Shown: piece by piece, positions 34,204 through 43,107 of the stretch
Layout: each line of letters opens with the position of its first letter
Numbering within the stretch: position 1 is the first letter of the stretch
Assembly: GCA_023436115.1 (NCBI GenBank)
Contig: JAEZKQ010000004.1
Location: 1-64,000, forward strand
Source: Bacillota bacterium
GTDB lineage: Bacteria > Bacillota > Clostridia > Christensenellales > SZUA-584
Reading direction: 5' to 3'
Length of the DNA: 64,000 bases
The notes under the pieces: generated by a model
Told to the model about the DNA's origin: nothing
What the model saw: the letters and a program-made list of their open reading frames with translations, nothing else
The model's database searches: none
Position numbers and translations under genes: made by a program

Positions 34204-35520
34204 ATGAAAGAATTCTTTACCGGCGTTCCGAAGATTGAGTACAAGGGAAAAGATGGGGATGCGTTATCGTTCAAATTCTATAATCCCGATGAGAAGCTGG
34301 GCGGCAAAACGATGAAGGAACACTTAAAGTTTGCCATGTCCTATTGGCATACGCTTGGCGGTAAAGGTGCTGATATTTTCGGAATGGCCGGAACGATGGA
34401 CAGAGATTTTGGCGGCAACGATACCCGCAAGATCTTCGAAAATAAAGCATACGCGGGTTTTGAGCTGATGGATAAGCTCGGTATCGATTATTTCTGTTTC
34501 CACGACCGCGACATTGCGCCGGAAGGAGACACGCTGTCCGAAAGCAACGCTATACTCGATGATTATGTAGCTTTGATTGAAAAGCTTATGGCCGACACGG
34601 GCAAGAAGCTGCTTTGGGGAACAGCCTGCCTGTTTGCGAATAAACGCTTTATGCACGGTGCGGCAACTTCCTGCAATGCCGATGTTTTCGCCTATTCAGC
34701 CGCGCAGATCAAGAAGGCTATGGAAGTCACCAAGCGTCTTAACGGCGACGGATACGTTTTCTGGGGCGGACGCGAAGGCTACACGACATTACTGAATACC
34801 AACTTGGGGCTGGAGCAGGATAATCTGGCGCGGATGCTGACAATGGCCCGTGATTATGGACGCAGCATCGGGTTTGACGGTTATCTTTACATTGAGCCGA
34901 AGCCAATGGAGCCTACCGCTCATCAATATGACTACGATGTGGCCACTGTGCTTGCTTTCCTGCGCAAGTATGGCCTGGAAAAAGACTTTAAGATGAATGT
35001 GGAAGCCAACCATGCGACTCTGGCAGGGCACAGCTTTGCTCATGAACTGCGTGTTGCGCGCGAAAACGGTGTTTTCGGCTCTATTGATGCCAATCAGGGT
35101 GAGGTATTTAACGGCTGGGATACCGATAACTTCCCATCCAACGTATACGATGTGACGCTATCCATGTATGAAGTCATTAAAGCGGGCGGCTTCACGAAGG
35201 GCGGCACGAACTTTGATGCGAAGCTTCGCCGCGAATCCATTGCCCCCGAAGATGTGTTCCGCGGTTATATCATGGGTATGGATACCATGGCGCTCGGCTT
35301 CAAGCTGGCTTATAAACTCATTGAAGATGGCCGTATCGATCGTTTTGTTGAGGAAAGGTATGCAAGCTACAAAACAGGCATCGGTGCGAAGATCGTCAGC
35401 GGGCAGACGACGTTTGCGGAGCTGGAGCAATATGCGCTGCAATTGGGAGAAGTAACGACAAACACAAGCGGTTCACAGGAGTATCTTGAAAGTATTATCA
35501 ACTCTGTGATATTTGGCTAA
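34204..35520 (+). CDS. xylA: xylose isomerase
   Basis: Converts D-xylose to D-xylulose in the cytoplasm using two divalent metals. The 438-residue protein is the longer class II type. Catalytic features: FHDRDIAPEGDTL with the catalytic His and Asp, WGGREGYTTLLNT, IEPKPMEPTAHQYD with the metal-binding Glu and Lys, VEANHATLAGHSFAHEL, and the final metal ligands in SIDANQGE and NFDAK. ATG 34204 is 7 bp from AAGAGG, while ATG 34198 lies too close to it. No xylulokinase gene follows, so xylB must be elsewhere. Confidence 0.97.
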   Translation: MKEFFTGVPKIEYKGKDGDALSFKFYNPDEKLGGKTMKEHLKFAMSYWHTLGGKGADIFGMAGTMDRDFGGNDTRKIFENKAYAGFELMDKLGIDYFCFHDRDIAPEGDTLSESNAILDDYVALIEKLMADTGKKLLWGTACLFANKRFMHGAATSCNADVFAYSAAQIKKAMEVTKRLNGDGYVFWGGREGYTTLLNTNLGLEQDNLARMLTMARDYGRSIGFDGYLYIEPKPMEPTAHQYDYDVATVLAFLRKYGLEKDFKMNVEANHATLAGHSFAHELRVARENGVFGSIDANQGEVFNGWDTDNFPSNVYDVTLSMYEVIKAGGFTKGGTNFDAKLRRESIAPEDVFRGYIMGMDTMALGFKLAYKLIEDGRIDRFVEERYASYKTGIGAKIVSGQTTFAELEQYALQLGEVTTNTSGSQEYLESIINSVIFG

Positions 35521-35556
35521 ATTAAAATCTAGATAAGGCATAGGCCTGTTGATTGT

Positions 35557-35598
35557 ACCGCATCGGCATATTCACATTAAGCTGATGCGGTTTTTTTT
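35557..35598 (+). terminator. terminator after xylA
   Basis: ACCGCATCGGC and GCTGATGCGGT pair with one internal G-T pair, followed by a run of eight T. Confidence 0.88.
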
Positions 35599-35808
35599 AT
35601 ACAATGCTGAAAAAATGACTATCGCGGGCGCTTTATCAAGGCGTTTATTGCTCAAGGGGAATTTTTTGATGCTAAAATAGTCCAGTGCGGACAGGATCTA
35701 TTAATAATATGTTAAAAAAAAGCACATGCATCATAATTTACACTATTCATCGTAATCATATTATAAGTTAACATGGCCGTATAAAAATAAACAAGGAGGA
35801 ATCCCTAG

Positions 35809-36981
35809 ATGTCTAAAAAATTAGGCGGTCTTTTACTGGCGCTTGTTATGATCGTTATGGCGTTCGCAGCTTGCGCTCAGACTCCGGCTCCCGTAGAACC
35901 TCCGGTTGACGAACCGGGAACAGAAGACAGCGTTGCTCCGGAAGTGTCTGCTGACGATGAGAACGTTGGCGCTGGCAAAACAGTTGGCGTTGCAATGCCG
36001 ACGAAATCCCTGCAGAGATGGAATCAAGACGGTTCAAACATGAAGAAACAGCTGGAAGCAAAAGGCTACACTGTTGACCTTCAGTATGCCGAAGACGAAG
36101 TTGATAAGCAGGTTGAGCAGCTTGAGAACATGATCACAAAGGGTGTTGACGTTCTGGTTGTTGCCTCGATCGACGGCAGCGCGCTGGGCAATGTTCTTGC
36201 GGAAGCCAAGGAAGCCAAGATCCCCGTGATTGCTTATGACAGACTCATTAAGGGTACCGATGCAGTAGATTACTATGCGACATTCGACAACTACAAAGTT
36301 GGCGTAATTCAGGGAACATACATCGTTGAGACACTTGGCCTTGACAAGGGCGAAAAGGGTCCCTTCACGATGGAAGTGTTCGGCGGATCTCCTGATGACA
36401 ACAACGCGTTCATGTTCAATGCCGGTGCTATGGATACATTGAAGCCCTACATTGAAAGCGGCGCATTGGTTATCAAATCCGGACAGACGGATATGGAAGT
36501 TATCGCGATTCCCGGCTGGAAGGCTGAGGGCGCACAGGCCAGAATGGAAAACCTGCTGACAGCTTACTATGCCGACGAGAACATCGACGTGGTGCTTTCT
36601 CCGAACGATAGCTTGGCACAGGGCATCTCCGCTTCTCTGAAGTCTTCGGGCTATGGCACAGAAGCAAAACCGTATCCGATCCTCACAGGACAGGACTGCG
36701 ACGTTATCAACACGAACATGATTATTGACGGCGAGCAGTCAATGTCTATATTCAAGGATACCCGCACGCTGGCTGAGAAGGTTGTTGAGATGGTTACAGC
36801 AATCCTCGAAGGCACAGAAGTTCCTGTGAACGATGAAGAGACCTATGATAATGACGTTAAAGTCGTTCCGTCATTCCTCTGCGATCCTGTATTTGCTGAT
36901 AAGAGCAATTACAAGGAGCTGTTGATCGACACCGGATACTATGTGGAGACTGCTGACGGTCACGTTGAGGCTCCCAAGTAA
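35809..36981 (+). CDS. chvE: multiple-monosaccharide binding lipoprotein, ChvE type
   Basis: A 390-residue lipoprotein (lipobox AFAAC after MSKKLGGLLLALVMIVM) with a type-I periplasmic-binding fold: VGVAMPTKSLQRWNQDG, QLENMITKGVDVLVVASIDG, AYDRLI, and VLSPNDSLAQGI. These are the features of ChvE, which binds xylose, arabinose, glucose and galactose. Followed by the cognate ATPase and permease, it forms a CUT2-type importer that would supply xylose to XylA. AAGGAGG precedes the ATG. Confidence 0.92.
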   Translation: MSKKLGGLLLALVMIVMAFAACAQTPAPVEPPVDEPGTEDSVAPEVSADDENVGAGKTVGVAMPTKSLQRWNQDGSNMKKQLEAKGYTVDLQYAEDEVDKQVEQLENMITKGVDVLVVASIDGSALGNVLAEAKEAKIPVIAYDRLIKGTDAVDYYATFDNYKVGVIQGTYIVETLGLDKGEKGPFTMEVFGGSPDDNNAFMFNAGAMDTLKPYIESGALVIKSGQTDMEVIAIPGWKAEGAQARMENLLTAYYADENIDVVLSPNDSLAQGISASLKSSGYGTEAKPYPILTGQDCDVINTNMIIDGEQSMSIFKDTRTLAEKVVEMVTAILEGTEVPVNDEETYDNDVKVVPSFLCDPVFADKSNYKELLIDTGYYVETADGHVEAPK

Positions 36982-37027
36982 GAAAATCTTGGTTGATTAG
37001 GAGATAACAGCAATTTAATGTAATTCG

Positions 37028-37061
37028 ATATGGCGGCAGCGAGAAATTGTTGCCGCCATAT
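37028..37061 (+). other. intercistronic hairpin between chvE and the ATPase gene
   Basis: ATATGGCGGCA and TGCCGCCATAT are perfect 11-bp complements around a 12-base loop, without a T-run. It sits in the same position as the hairpin at 30302 in the other sugar operon and probably sets the ratio of binding protein to transporter. Confidence 0.78.
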
Positions 37062-37078
37062 TAACAAGGAGCGGGCCT

Positions 37079-38617
37079 ATGTCGGAATACATTCTGGAAA
37101 TGGATAACATTACAAAAGAATTCCCTGGGGTCAAAGCGCTTGAAAATGTGAATCTCAAAGTGAAAAAAGGTGAGATACACGCGCTGATGGGGGAAAACGG
37201 AGCGGGAAAATCGACGCTGATGAATGTGCTGAGCGGTATTTATCCATATGGTACATACAGCGGTGAGATAGTGTTTAAAGGTGAGAACTGTCGATTTAAA
37301 GTGATCAAGGACAGCGAGAGGTTAGGTATTGCATTTATCCATCAGGAACTCGCGCTAAGTCCTTATATGTCGATAGCGGAAAACATTTTTCTTGGTAATG
37401 AGAATGCCAAGGGAGGCATTATTGATTGGGATGAGACCAATGAGAAGGCCAAAGAACTAATTAAAATGGTAGGCCTCAAAGAAAAGCATACAACACAAAT
37501 TAAGGATATCGGCGTAGGCAAGCAGCAGCTTGTGGAAATAGCCAAAGCATTGTCAAAAAACATTGAGCTGCTGATACTTGATGAGCCGACTGCTGCTTTA
37601 AATGATGAAGACTCGAATAAACTTCTTGAGCTCTTAAAATCTCTTAACAAAGAACGCGGCCTCACATGCATTATGATTTCTCATAAAATTCATGAGGTCT
37701 TAAAAATCGCGGATACCATCACGGTGATACGTGACGGGCGGGTCGTTGAGACACTTGACGCGAGCGATCGCCAATTAAGTGAAGGACGCATCATAAAAGG
37801 AATGGTAGGACGTGAACTGGTTGACCGCTTCCCCAAACGCACGCCAAAAATCGGTGATATTGGGTTCGAGGTGAAAGACTGGGTGGTTCATGATCCTCTC
37901 GATGAAGAGAAAGTGGTCATCGATCATATCAGTTTGAATGTGCGCAAAGGCGAAATCGTTGGCATCGCGGGTCTTATGGGTGCGGGCCGAACCGAGCTTG
38001 GTATGAGCATTTTTGGAAGGTCTTACGGGAAAAAGATAACCGGCACGATCTTAAAGGATGGCAAACCTATTACCCTGCATACCGTGCAACAGGCAATAGA
38101 TCATGGTATCGCTTATTTAACGGAAGACAGAAAAAATGCCGGTCTTATATTGATAGACGATATCAAGAGAAATACCACGCTGCCGAGTCTTAAGAAGATC
38201 AGCCAATATGGCGTCGTCAATGAAAATGAAGAAATCGCCGTCGGTAATGAATATCGTCAAAAGCTGAATATCAAATCGTCCAGCATATATCAAAAAGCCG
38301 GTAATCTTTCGGGCGGTAACCAACAAAAGGTGTGCTTAAGCAAGTGGATATTTGCAAGTCCCGATGTGTTGATACTTGATGAGCCCACACGCGGTATCGA
38401 CGTGGGTGCCAAGTATGAAATTTATACGATCATCAACCAACTTGCCAATGAAGGCAAGTGCGTTATCATGATCTCCTCCGAGCTGCCGGAGATACTCGGT
38501 ATATCCGACAGGATCTACATTATGAATCGTGGACGGATTGTGGGGGAGATGCCGACAAGTGAAGCCACGCAAGTTGGTATTATGTCCTGTATTATCAATA
38601 GCTCGGCAGAGAGATAG
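37079..38617 (+). CDS. gguA: multiple-monosaccharide ABC transporter ATPase (GguA/MmsA type)
   Basis: A 512-residue double ATPase typical of CUT2 importers. The first half has Walker A GENGAGKST, signature VGKQQLVEIAKAL, and Walker B LLILDEPTAAL. The second half has the degenerate Walker A region GLMGAGRTE, signature LSGGNQQKV, and Walker B VLILDEPTRGIDVGAKYEIY. It energises uptake through GguB. GGAGCGGG precedes the ATG. Confidence 0.95.
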   Translation: MSEYILEMDNITKEFPGVKALENVNLKVKKGEIHALMGENGAGKSTLMNVLSGIYPYGTYSGEIVFKGENCRFKVIKDSERLGIAFIHQELALSPYMSIAENIFLGNENAKGGIIDWDETNEKAKELIKMVGLKEKHTTQIKDIGVGKQQLVEIAKALSKNIELLILDEPTAALNDEDSNKLLELLKSLNKERGLTCIMISHKIHEVLKIADTITVIRDGRVVETLDASDRQLSEGRIIKGMVGRELVDRFPKRTPKIGDIGFEVKDWVVHDPLDEEKVVIDHISLNVRKGEIVGIAGLMGAGRTELGMSIFGRSYGKKITGTILKDGKPITLHTVQQAIDHGIAYLTEDRKNAGLILIDDIKRNTTLPSLKKISQYGVVNENEEIAVGNEYRQKLNIKSSSIYQKAGNLSGGNQQKVCLSKWIFASPDVLILDEPTRGIDVGAKYEIYTIINQLANEGKCVIMISSELPEILGISDRIYIMNRGRIVGEMPTSEATQVGIMSCIINSSAER

Positions 38618-38628
38618 GGGGAAAACCG

Positions 38629-39846
38629 ATGAACGAAGTAAAACAAATGTCAGAGCCCAAGTTGAGCCTGACAGGAAGAATCAAAGATTATGTGGCGCAC
38701 AACATGCGTCAGTACACGATGCTGATTGCGCTGGTGGTTATCATCATTCTGTTCCAGGTACTAACAGATGGTATATTGCTAAAACCGCGTAATACGACGA
38801 AGCTTATTTATCAGAACAGCTATATTTTGATACTTGCTGTTGGTATGCTGATGTGCATATTGACTGGCGGTAATATCGACCTTGCTGTGGGTTCCATTGT
38901 GGCCGTCGTTAGTGCGATGTCTGGCCTAATGGCTACTGTTTTGGGAATGCCGGTTTGGCTGTCCATCATCGCCGGATTGCTCATTGGAACGTTGGCAGGC
39001 GTATGGCAGGGAGCTTGGATCGCGTTTGTGAAAATACCGTCATTCATTGTGACATTGGCCGGCCAATTAATATTCAGGGGTATCAATAACCTTATACTTA
39101 ACGGTGAGACCATTGGATTACCCGCAGAATATACAACGATAGCGGCGTCTCCTGTACCCGACTTTATCGGCGGGCCGGAAAGTGATTTGAATCTAACAGC
39201 GATTGCTTTTGGTATATTGTTCTCTATCGTCTATGTGGCTATCGTACTGATAGGTCATGGCAAGAAGAAATCAAGGGGCTACGAGGTTCCTTCAATGGGA
39301 ATCACTGTTGTAAAGATAGTTTTGATCGTTGCACTCATCAACCTTTTCACGTACTGGCTTGCTCAGGACGACGGTATTCCGATTATACTGCTGATTTTGA
39401 TCGTGCTGATATCCACTTATGCATTTATCACATCCAAAACGATCACCGGGCGGCATTTCTACGCGCTGGGAGGCAACGCAAAGGCGGCAGAATTGTCGGG
39501 CATCAGTACAAAGAAAATTTTGTTTCTGGCCTACACCAACATGGGACTTTTATCTGCCATCGCGGGTATCGTGTTTGCCGGACGACTCAATGCCGCGTCT
39601 CCCCAAGCTGGCGGCGGGTTTGAGCTGGATGCTATCGGCGCGTGTTTTATCGGCGGCGCGTCTATGTCGGGCGGTATCGGCACAGTGATGGGCGCAGTGA
39701 TTGGTGCAATGTTTATGGGCGTACTCAACAACGGTATGTCTATCATGGGTGTCAACACCTTCTTGCAGGATATCATAAAAGGCTTGGTGCTGCTCTTAGC
39801 TGTCGCGTTCGACGTTTACTCGAAATCTAAGTCCAAGGTTAAATAG
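38629..39846 (+). CDS. gguB: multiple-monosaccharide ABC transporter permease (GguB/MmsB type)
   Basis: A 405-residue CUT2 permease with about ten membrane segments. Family motifs include LTGGNIDLAVGSIVAVVSAMSG, FALGG-type YALGGNAKAAELSGIST and the C-terminal GIGTVMGAVIGAMFMGVLNNGMS. It starts 11 bp after the ATPase stop with GGGGG upstream. The longer length than RbsC-type permeases is typical of the MmsB/GguB branch. Confidence 0.94.
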   Translation: MNEVKQMSEPKLSLTGRIKDYVAHNMRQYTMLIALVVIIILFQVLTDGILLKPRNTTKLIYQNSYILILAVGMLMCILTGGNIDLAVGSIVAVVSAMSGLMATVLGMPVWLSIIAGLLIGTLAGVWQGAWIAFVKIPSFIVTLAGQLIFRGINNLILNGETIGLPAEYTTIAASPVPDFIGGPESDLNLTAIAFGILFSIVYVAIVLIGHGKKKSRGYEVPSMGITVVKIVLIVALINLFTYWLAQDDGIPIILLILIVLISTYAFITSKTITGRHFYALGGNAKAAELSGISTKKILFLAYTNMGLLSAIAGIVFAGRLNAASPQAGGGFELDAIGACFIGGASMSGGIGTVMGAVIGAMFMGVLNNGMSIMGVNTFLQDIIKGLVLLLAVAFDVYSKSKSKVK

Positions 39847-39877
39847 CTTCATAAAAATACATCTATCATATGGTTTG

Positions 39878-39911
39878 CTTCACCGGACTGTATTGAAACA
39901 GCCCGGTGAAG
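39878..39911 (+). terminator. hairpin at the end of the chvE-gguAB operon
   Basis: CTTCACCGG and CCGGTGAAG form a 9-bp stem, extended inward by CTGT and ACAG. The downstream T content is poor (TCTTTAG), so termination may be partial. Confidence 0.6.
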
Positions 39912-40030
39912 TCTTTAGCCTTAACATCCGGATGCATTTCCTCTGATGTCAAGGCTTATTATTCTGTTTAAGAGATGTTTGACTATTCATAATGTGGTTT
40001 GCATGGTATAATAAACAATAGAGGGGAAAA

Positions 40031-40582
40031 ATGAGAATACGTATTAAAAAAAGCAAGTCAGGCGAAATGCTGGCCGATTATCTTAATATTCTAGACAAGA
40101 AAAAATTTCGGTACACCTTACTTAAAAAAGTACTGGGCGACTTTGGCTATGAGGCGGCTCTATTTATTGATACCAATCAATCCAATGGGGTTAGTTCGAG
40201 CGAAAAGGTGCTGGCCGGATTTGAAGAGGAGGCTATTGCTCCCCTTGTGATTCGTGTTGCCGCAAACCCTCAGAAATTCTTTGGTTTTAGTGTCAGCCTC
40301 TTTAATAAAAACACGGTTGAATGCCTGGTTGTGGCCGAACTGAAAGGGCGTGAATTGTCCGAACAACTTTTCGAAGCCTTGTCCGACTATGATATTTGCA
40401 TAGGAATCGGTCAGAAGCATCCGGTTTCAAATCAAAACGGTGAACTGAGTCTTGATGGCATTACAGCGTTTGTTTCGTGCTTTGAAAAGCATATATATGA
40501 TTCTATTGTTTGTGACAGGATCAACAGTTCGTTTGATATCAGCCACTATATTGAGGAAGTAGCCAATGAAATGGGCTTATAA
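40031..40582 (+). CDS. unknown protein encoded with the sugar-sensor genes, 183 residues
   Basis: I do not recognise the family. It is soluble, without signal peptide or membrane segment: a basic start (MRIRIKKSKSGEMLADYLNI), a central alpha/beta part (YEAALFIDTNQSNGVSSSEKV, FFGFSVSLFNKNTVECLVVA) and an acidic end. The last 17 bp overlap the next gene, a strong sign that it belongs to the sensor operon. GAGGGG precedes the ATG, and GGTATAAT at 40005-40012 gives a possible extended -10 promoter. It could be a cytoplasmic partner or modulator of the kinase; this is inference from position only. Confidence 0.65.
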   Translation: MRIRIKKSKSGEMLADYLNILDKKKFRYTLLKKVLGDFGYEAALFIDTNQSNGVSSSEKVLAGFEEEAIAPLVIRVAANPQKFFGFSVSLFNKNTVECLVVAELKGRELSEQLFEALSDYDICIGIGQKHPVSNQNGELSLDGITAFVSCFEKHIYDSIVCDRINSSFDISHYIEEVANEMGL

Positions 40583-41564
40583 AATTTTATTCATCGTGTT
40601 GCTCGCCGTCACCGTGGTGTCGGCGGCAGGTTCGCTTTATTACTATACCCGAGTCAACAATGATTATGATGCCGAGACGAAATACGAATTTCGTACATTT
40701 CCGAAATACTATTTTTCTTTGATTGTTAATACGGCAGACGACGTTTACTGGCAGGACTTTAAAAAAGGCGCGACGGCTGCGGCTCAAGCGTATAACGTTG
40801 CGATAGAGTTCAACCCGGTATCTGAGCCTGAAAGCAATCGTAAAACGGTAGAGTATATCAAAATCGCGACTCAGTCTAAGATGGATGGTATTATTGTGGC
40901 GGGAGAAAGCACTGATGAATACGTTAAAGCTATTAATGAAACCGTTGCAGAGAATATCAACGTGGTGGTCGGTACTTTTGAAACCACCGGCAGTTACAGA
41001 ACCGCATATGTAGGAACAAATAATTACGAATATGGCAAAGACGCGGCGGAGCTTATTGCACAGACGCATGAAAACGATAATCAGGTTGATCTTGCCATTA
41101 TACTTTCTAAGAAAAATAATCAGGACTCCCCTCAAGACCCTTATACGCAAAACATAGTAAACGGCTTAAGCAGCGGTGCCATCAAAATAGCCAGTACGGT
41201 ATATCGGACGACTGACCTCCTTGGCGCAGAGGATCAGATACGATCAATACTCACCGAGCATCCTGACATCGATGTGATATTCTGTACCAATGCAAAGGAT
41301 ACCGTTTCTGCCGCACATGTGATTGTTGAGCGTAATCTTGTCGGCAAGGTGGATATTGTCGGAACAGGAATAAATGAAGAAATTGTTAATTACATCAAAA
41401 AAGGCGTTATATTCGGTGTTTTGGACAAGAACGGCTATGAAGCAGGATATAAAAGTGTCAAAGTGCTGTTTGAGAGCATGGGCGATACTTTTACGTCCTG
41501 TTATTTTGATATAAATACTGACGTCTATACGAAAGAGAACATCACATCCTATGTGAAACCTTAA
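40566..41564 (+). CDS. membrane-anchored periplasmic sugar-binding protein
   Basis: A 332-residue type-I binding protein. The N-terminal hydrophobic segment (ILFIVLLAVTVVSAAGSLYYY) has no lipobox, so it is either a cleaved signal or, more likely, an anchor. The binding fold follows: YFSLIVNTADDVYWQDFKKGATAAA, IDGIIVAGES-like DGIIVAGESTDEY, and YVGTNNYEYGKDAAELI. It precedes a sensor kinase by 4 bp and has no transporter partners of its own, the arrangement of sugar sensors in which a binding protein docks on the kinase's outer domain. Confidence 0.85.
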   Translation: MKWAYKILFIVLLAVTVVSAAGSLYYYTRVNNDYDAETKYEFRTFPKYYFSLIVNTADDVYWQDFKKGATAAAQAYNVAIEFNPVSEPESNRKTVEYIKIATQSKMDGIIVAGESTDEYVKAINETVAENINVVVGTFETTGSYRTAYVGTNNYEYGKDAAELIAQTHENDNQVDLAIILSKKNNQDSPQDPYTQNIVNGLSSGAIKIASTVYRTTDLLGAEDQIRSILTEHPDIDVIFCTNAKDTVSAAHVIVERNLVGKVDIVGTGINEEIVNYIKKGVIFGVLDKNGYEAGYKSVKVLFESMGDTFTSCYFDINTDVYTKENITSYVKP

Positions 41565-41568
41565 AGCC

Positions 41569-43107
41569 ATGAATAAAAGAAGAATGATGACGAACAGAAT
41601 ATTGAACAGCATCAGAACACGTATGGTTTTGGTGTTTGTTATCACGATGATACTCATGAGCATCACGAGCGTCTTTATTTTAATCACATCGAGCAATGTT
41701 ATTGCCAAAATGGATGATATGTTTTCCGTCAATGTGGCCATAGAAGAGTTTTTGATAACAATGGCTAAGCTTGATGACAATCTGGCCGATTATCTGAGCA
41801 CCGATAATTCCGACAGTGTTCTGGAATATTACAAAACAAAAGAAGTGTTTTTGGAACAGGCACAGAACATGTTTAATGAGACCCGCGGCATCTACGACCA
41901 GGACGATCTGATTTTTAAAGATATCGTGAGCATGGTGGATTCATACATTGAGCAAACAGAGGCTGCAGTTGTAAGCAAACAACTCCGCGATGCAAACGGA
42001 TATATTGCACGTTATTCTAAGGCCAATCAAATTGCGGCCTATATTGAGACATATGCAGACCGTATCAACTTAAGTAAGGTCGGTGTGAACACAGCCCAGT
42101 ATATTGGTATGGCAGAGGATCTAAGCAGACTCAGCTTAACCAATGTCGTGCTGATTATTTCGGTCATTCTTCTTAATATATTTGTGATCATGAATATGAC
42201 ATATAAGATGACTCGTCCTATCATCAAACTTGCGCGCAGCGCAGGAGAGATATCCAAAGGAAACTTTGATATTGAGGATATTGAGGTGGTGTCATCGGAC
42301 GAGCTTTCCGTGATGGCGAGTGCGTTCAACGCCATGAAGCACAGCATAAGGGATTATATCGCAGCGCTGCATGACAAGGCGGACACGGAGTCTCAGCTAT
42401 TGGAGCAGCAGATAGAAAACTTAAAAATTCAATCTCTATTGGTAGACGCGGAAATCAAAGCGCTGCAGATGCAGATTAACCCGCATTTTCTGTTTAACAC
42501 CTTAAACGCGGGTGTTCAGCTCGCCATGCTGGAAGGTGCTGACCGGACATCAAGCTTCCTCGATGATATCTCCAAAATGTTCCGTTATAATGTGAAGAGC
42601 CTAAGCCGAAAGGTAAAGCTCAAAGAAGAGATAGATTCCATTCGCGCTTACAGCAACCTGATCTATGTACGCTTTGGCGACACCATAAAATTCAACTTTA
42701 ATATCGATTGCAGCTTGCTCGATATCGATGTGCCCCCGCTGATTATACAGCCGCTGGTAGAAAACGCGACGATACACGGGATTGGAGATTTAGAGCATGG
42801 CGGCACGATCACCATATCGCTTGAACGCGGGGACGAGTGTGCCTATATCATGATTGAGGATGATGGTGTGGGGATGGATGAAATCACGCGCCAGAAGATT
42901 CTCAAATGTGAGGTTTTTGAAAGCGAGAAGTCGGGACACACCACAGGTATCGGCGTGGCCAATGTCGTGCAGCGGCTGCGGTTATTCTTTGGTGTGGACG
43001 ATGTGATAGATATTATCAGCAGCCCGCTTCGAGGCACAAAAATGATACTAAAGATACCATGTTACGCAAAGTTATCGGCAGGAGAGGAGAGCATCACGCA
43101 TGTATAG
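41569..43107 (+). CDS. YesM/LytS-type sensor histidine kinase
   Basis: A 512-residue membrane kinase. Membrane segment 1 is at about residues 18-40, an extracellular helical domain follows to about 185, then membrane segment 2 (LTNVVLIISVILLNIFVIMN), a HAMP domain, a coiled coil, and the His_kinase domain with the phosphorylated His306 in QINPHFLFNTLNAG. The ATPase domain has the N box PLVENATIHGI and the G box EDDGVGMDE. The stop overlaps the response regulator start by 8 bp. The kinase probably receives its signal from the sugar-binding proteins encoded on either side. Confidence 0.93.
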   Translation: MNKRRMMTNRILNSIRTRMVLVFVITMILMSITSVFILITSSNVIAKMDDMFSVNVAIEEFLITMAKLDDNLADYLSTDNSDSVLEYYKTKEVFLEQAQNMFNETRGIYDQDDLIFKDIVSMVDSYIEQTEAAVVSKQLRDANGYIARYSKANQIAAYIETYADRINLSKVGVNTAQYIGMAEDLSRLSLTNVVLIISVILLNIFVIMNMTYKMTRPIIKLARSAGEISKGNFDIEDIEVVSSDELSVMASAFNAMKHSIRDYIAALHDKADTESQLLEQQIENLKIQSLLVDAEIKALQMQINPHFLFNTLNAGVQLAMLEGADRTSSFLDDISKMFRYNVKSLSRKVKLKEEIDSIRAYSNLIYVRFGDTIKFNFNIDCSLLDIDVPPLIIQPLVENATIHGIGDLEHGGTITISLERGDECAYIMIEDDGVGMDEITRQKILKCEVFESEKSGHTTGIGVANVVQRLRLFFGVDDVIDIISSPLRGTKMILKIPCYAKLSAGEESITHV

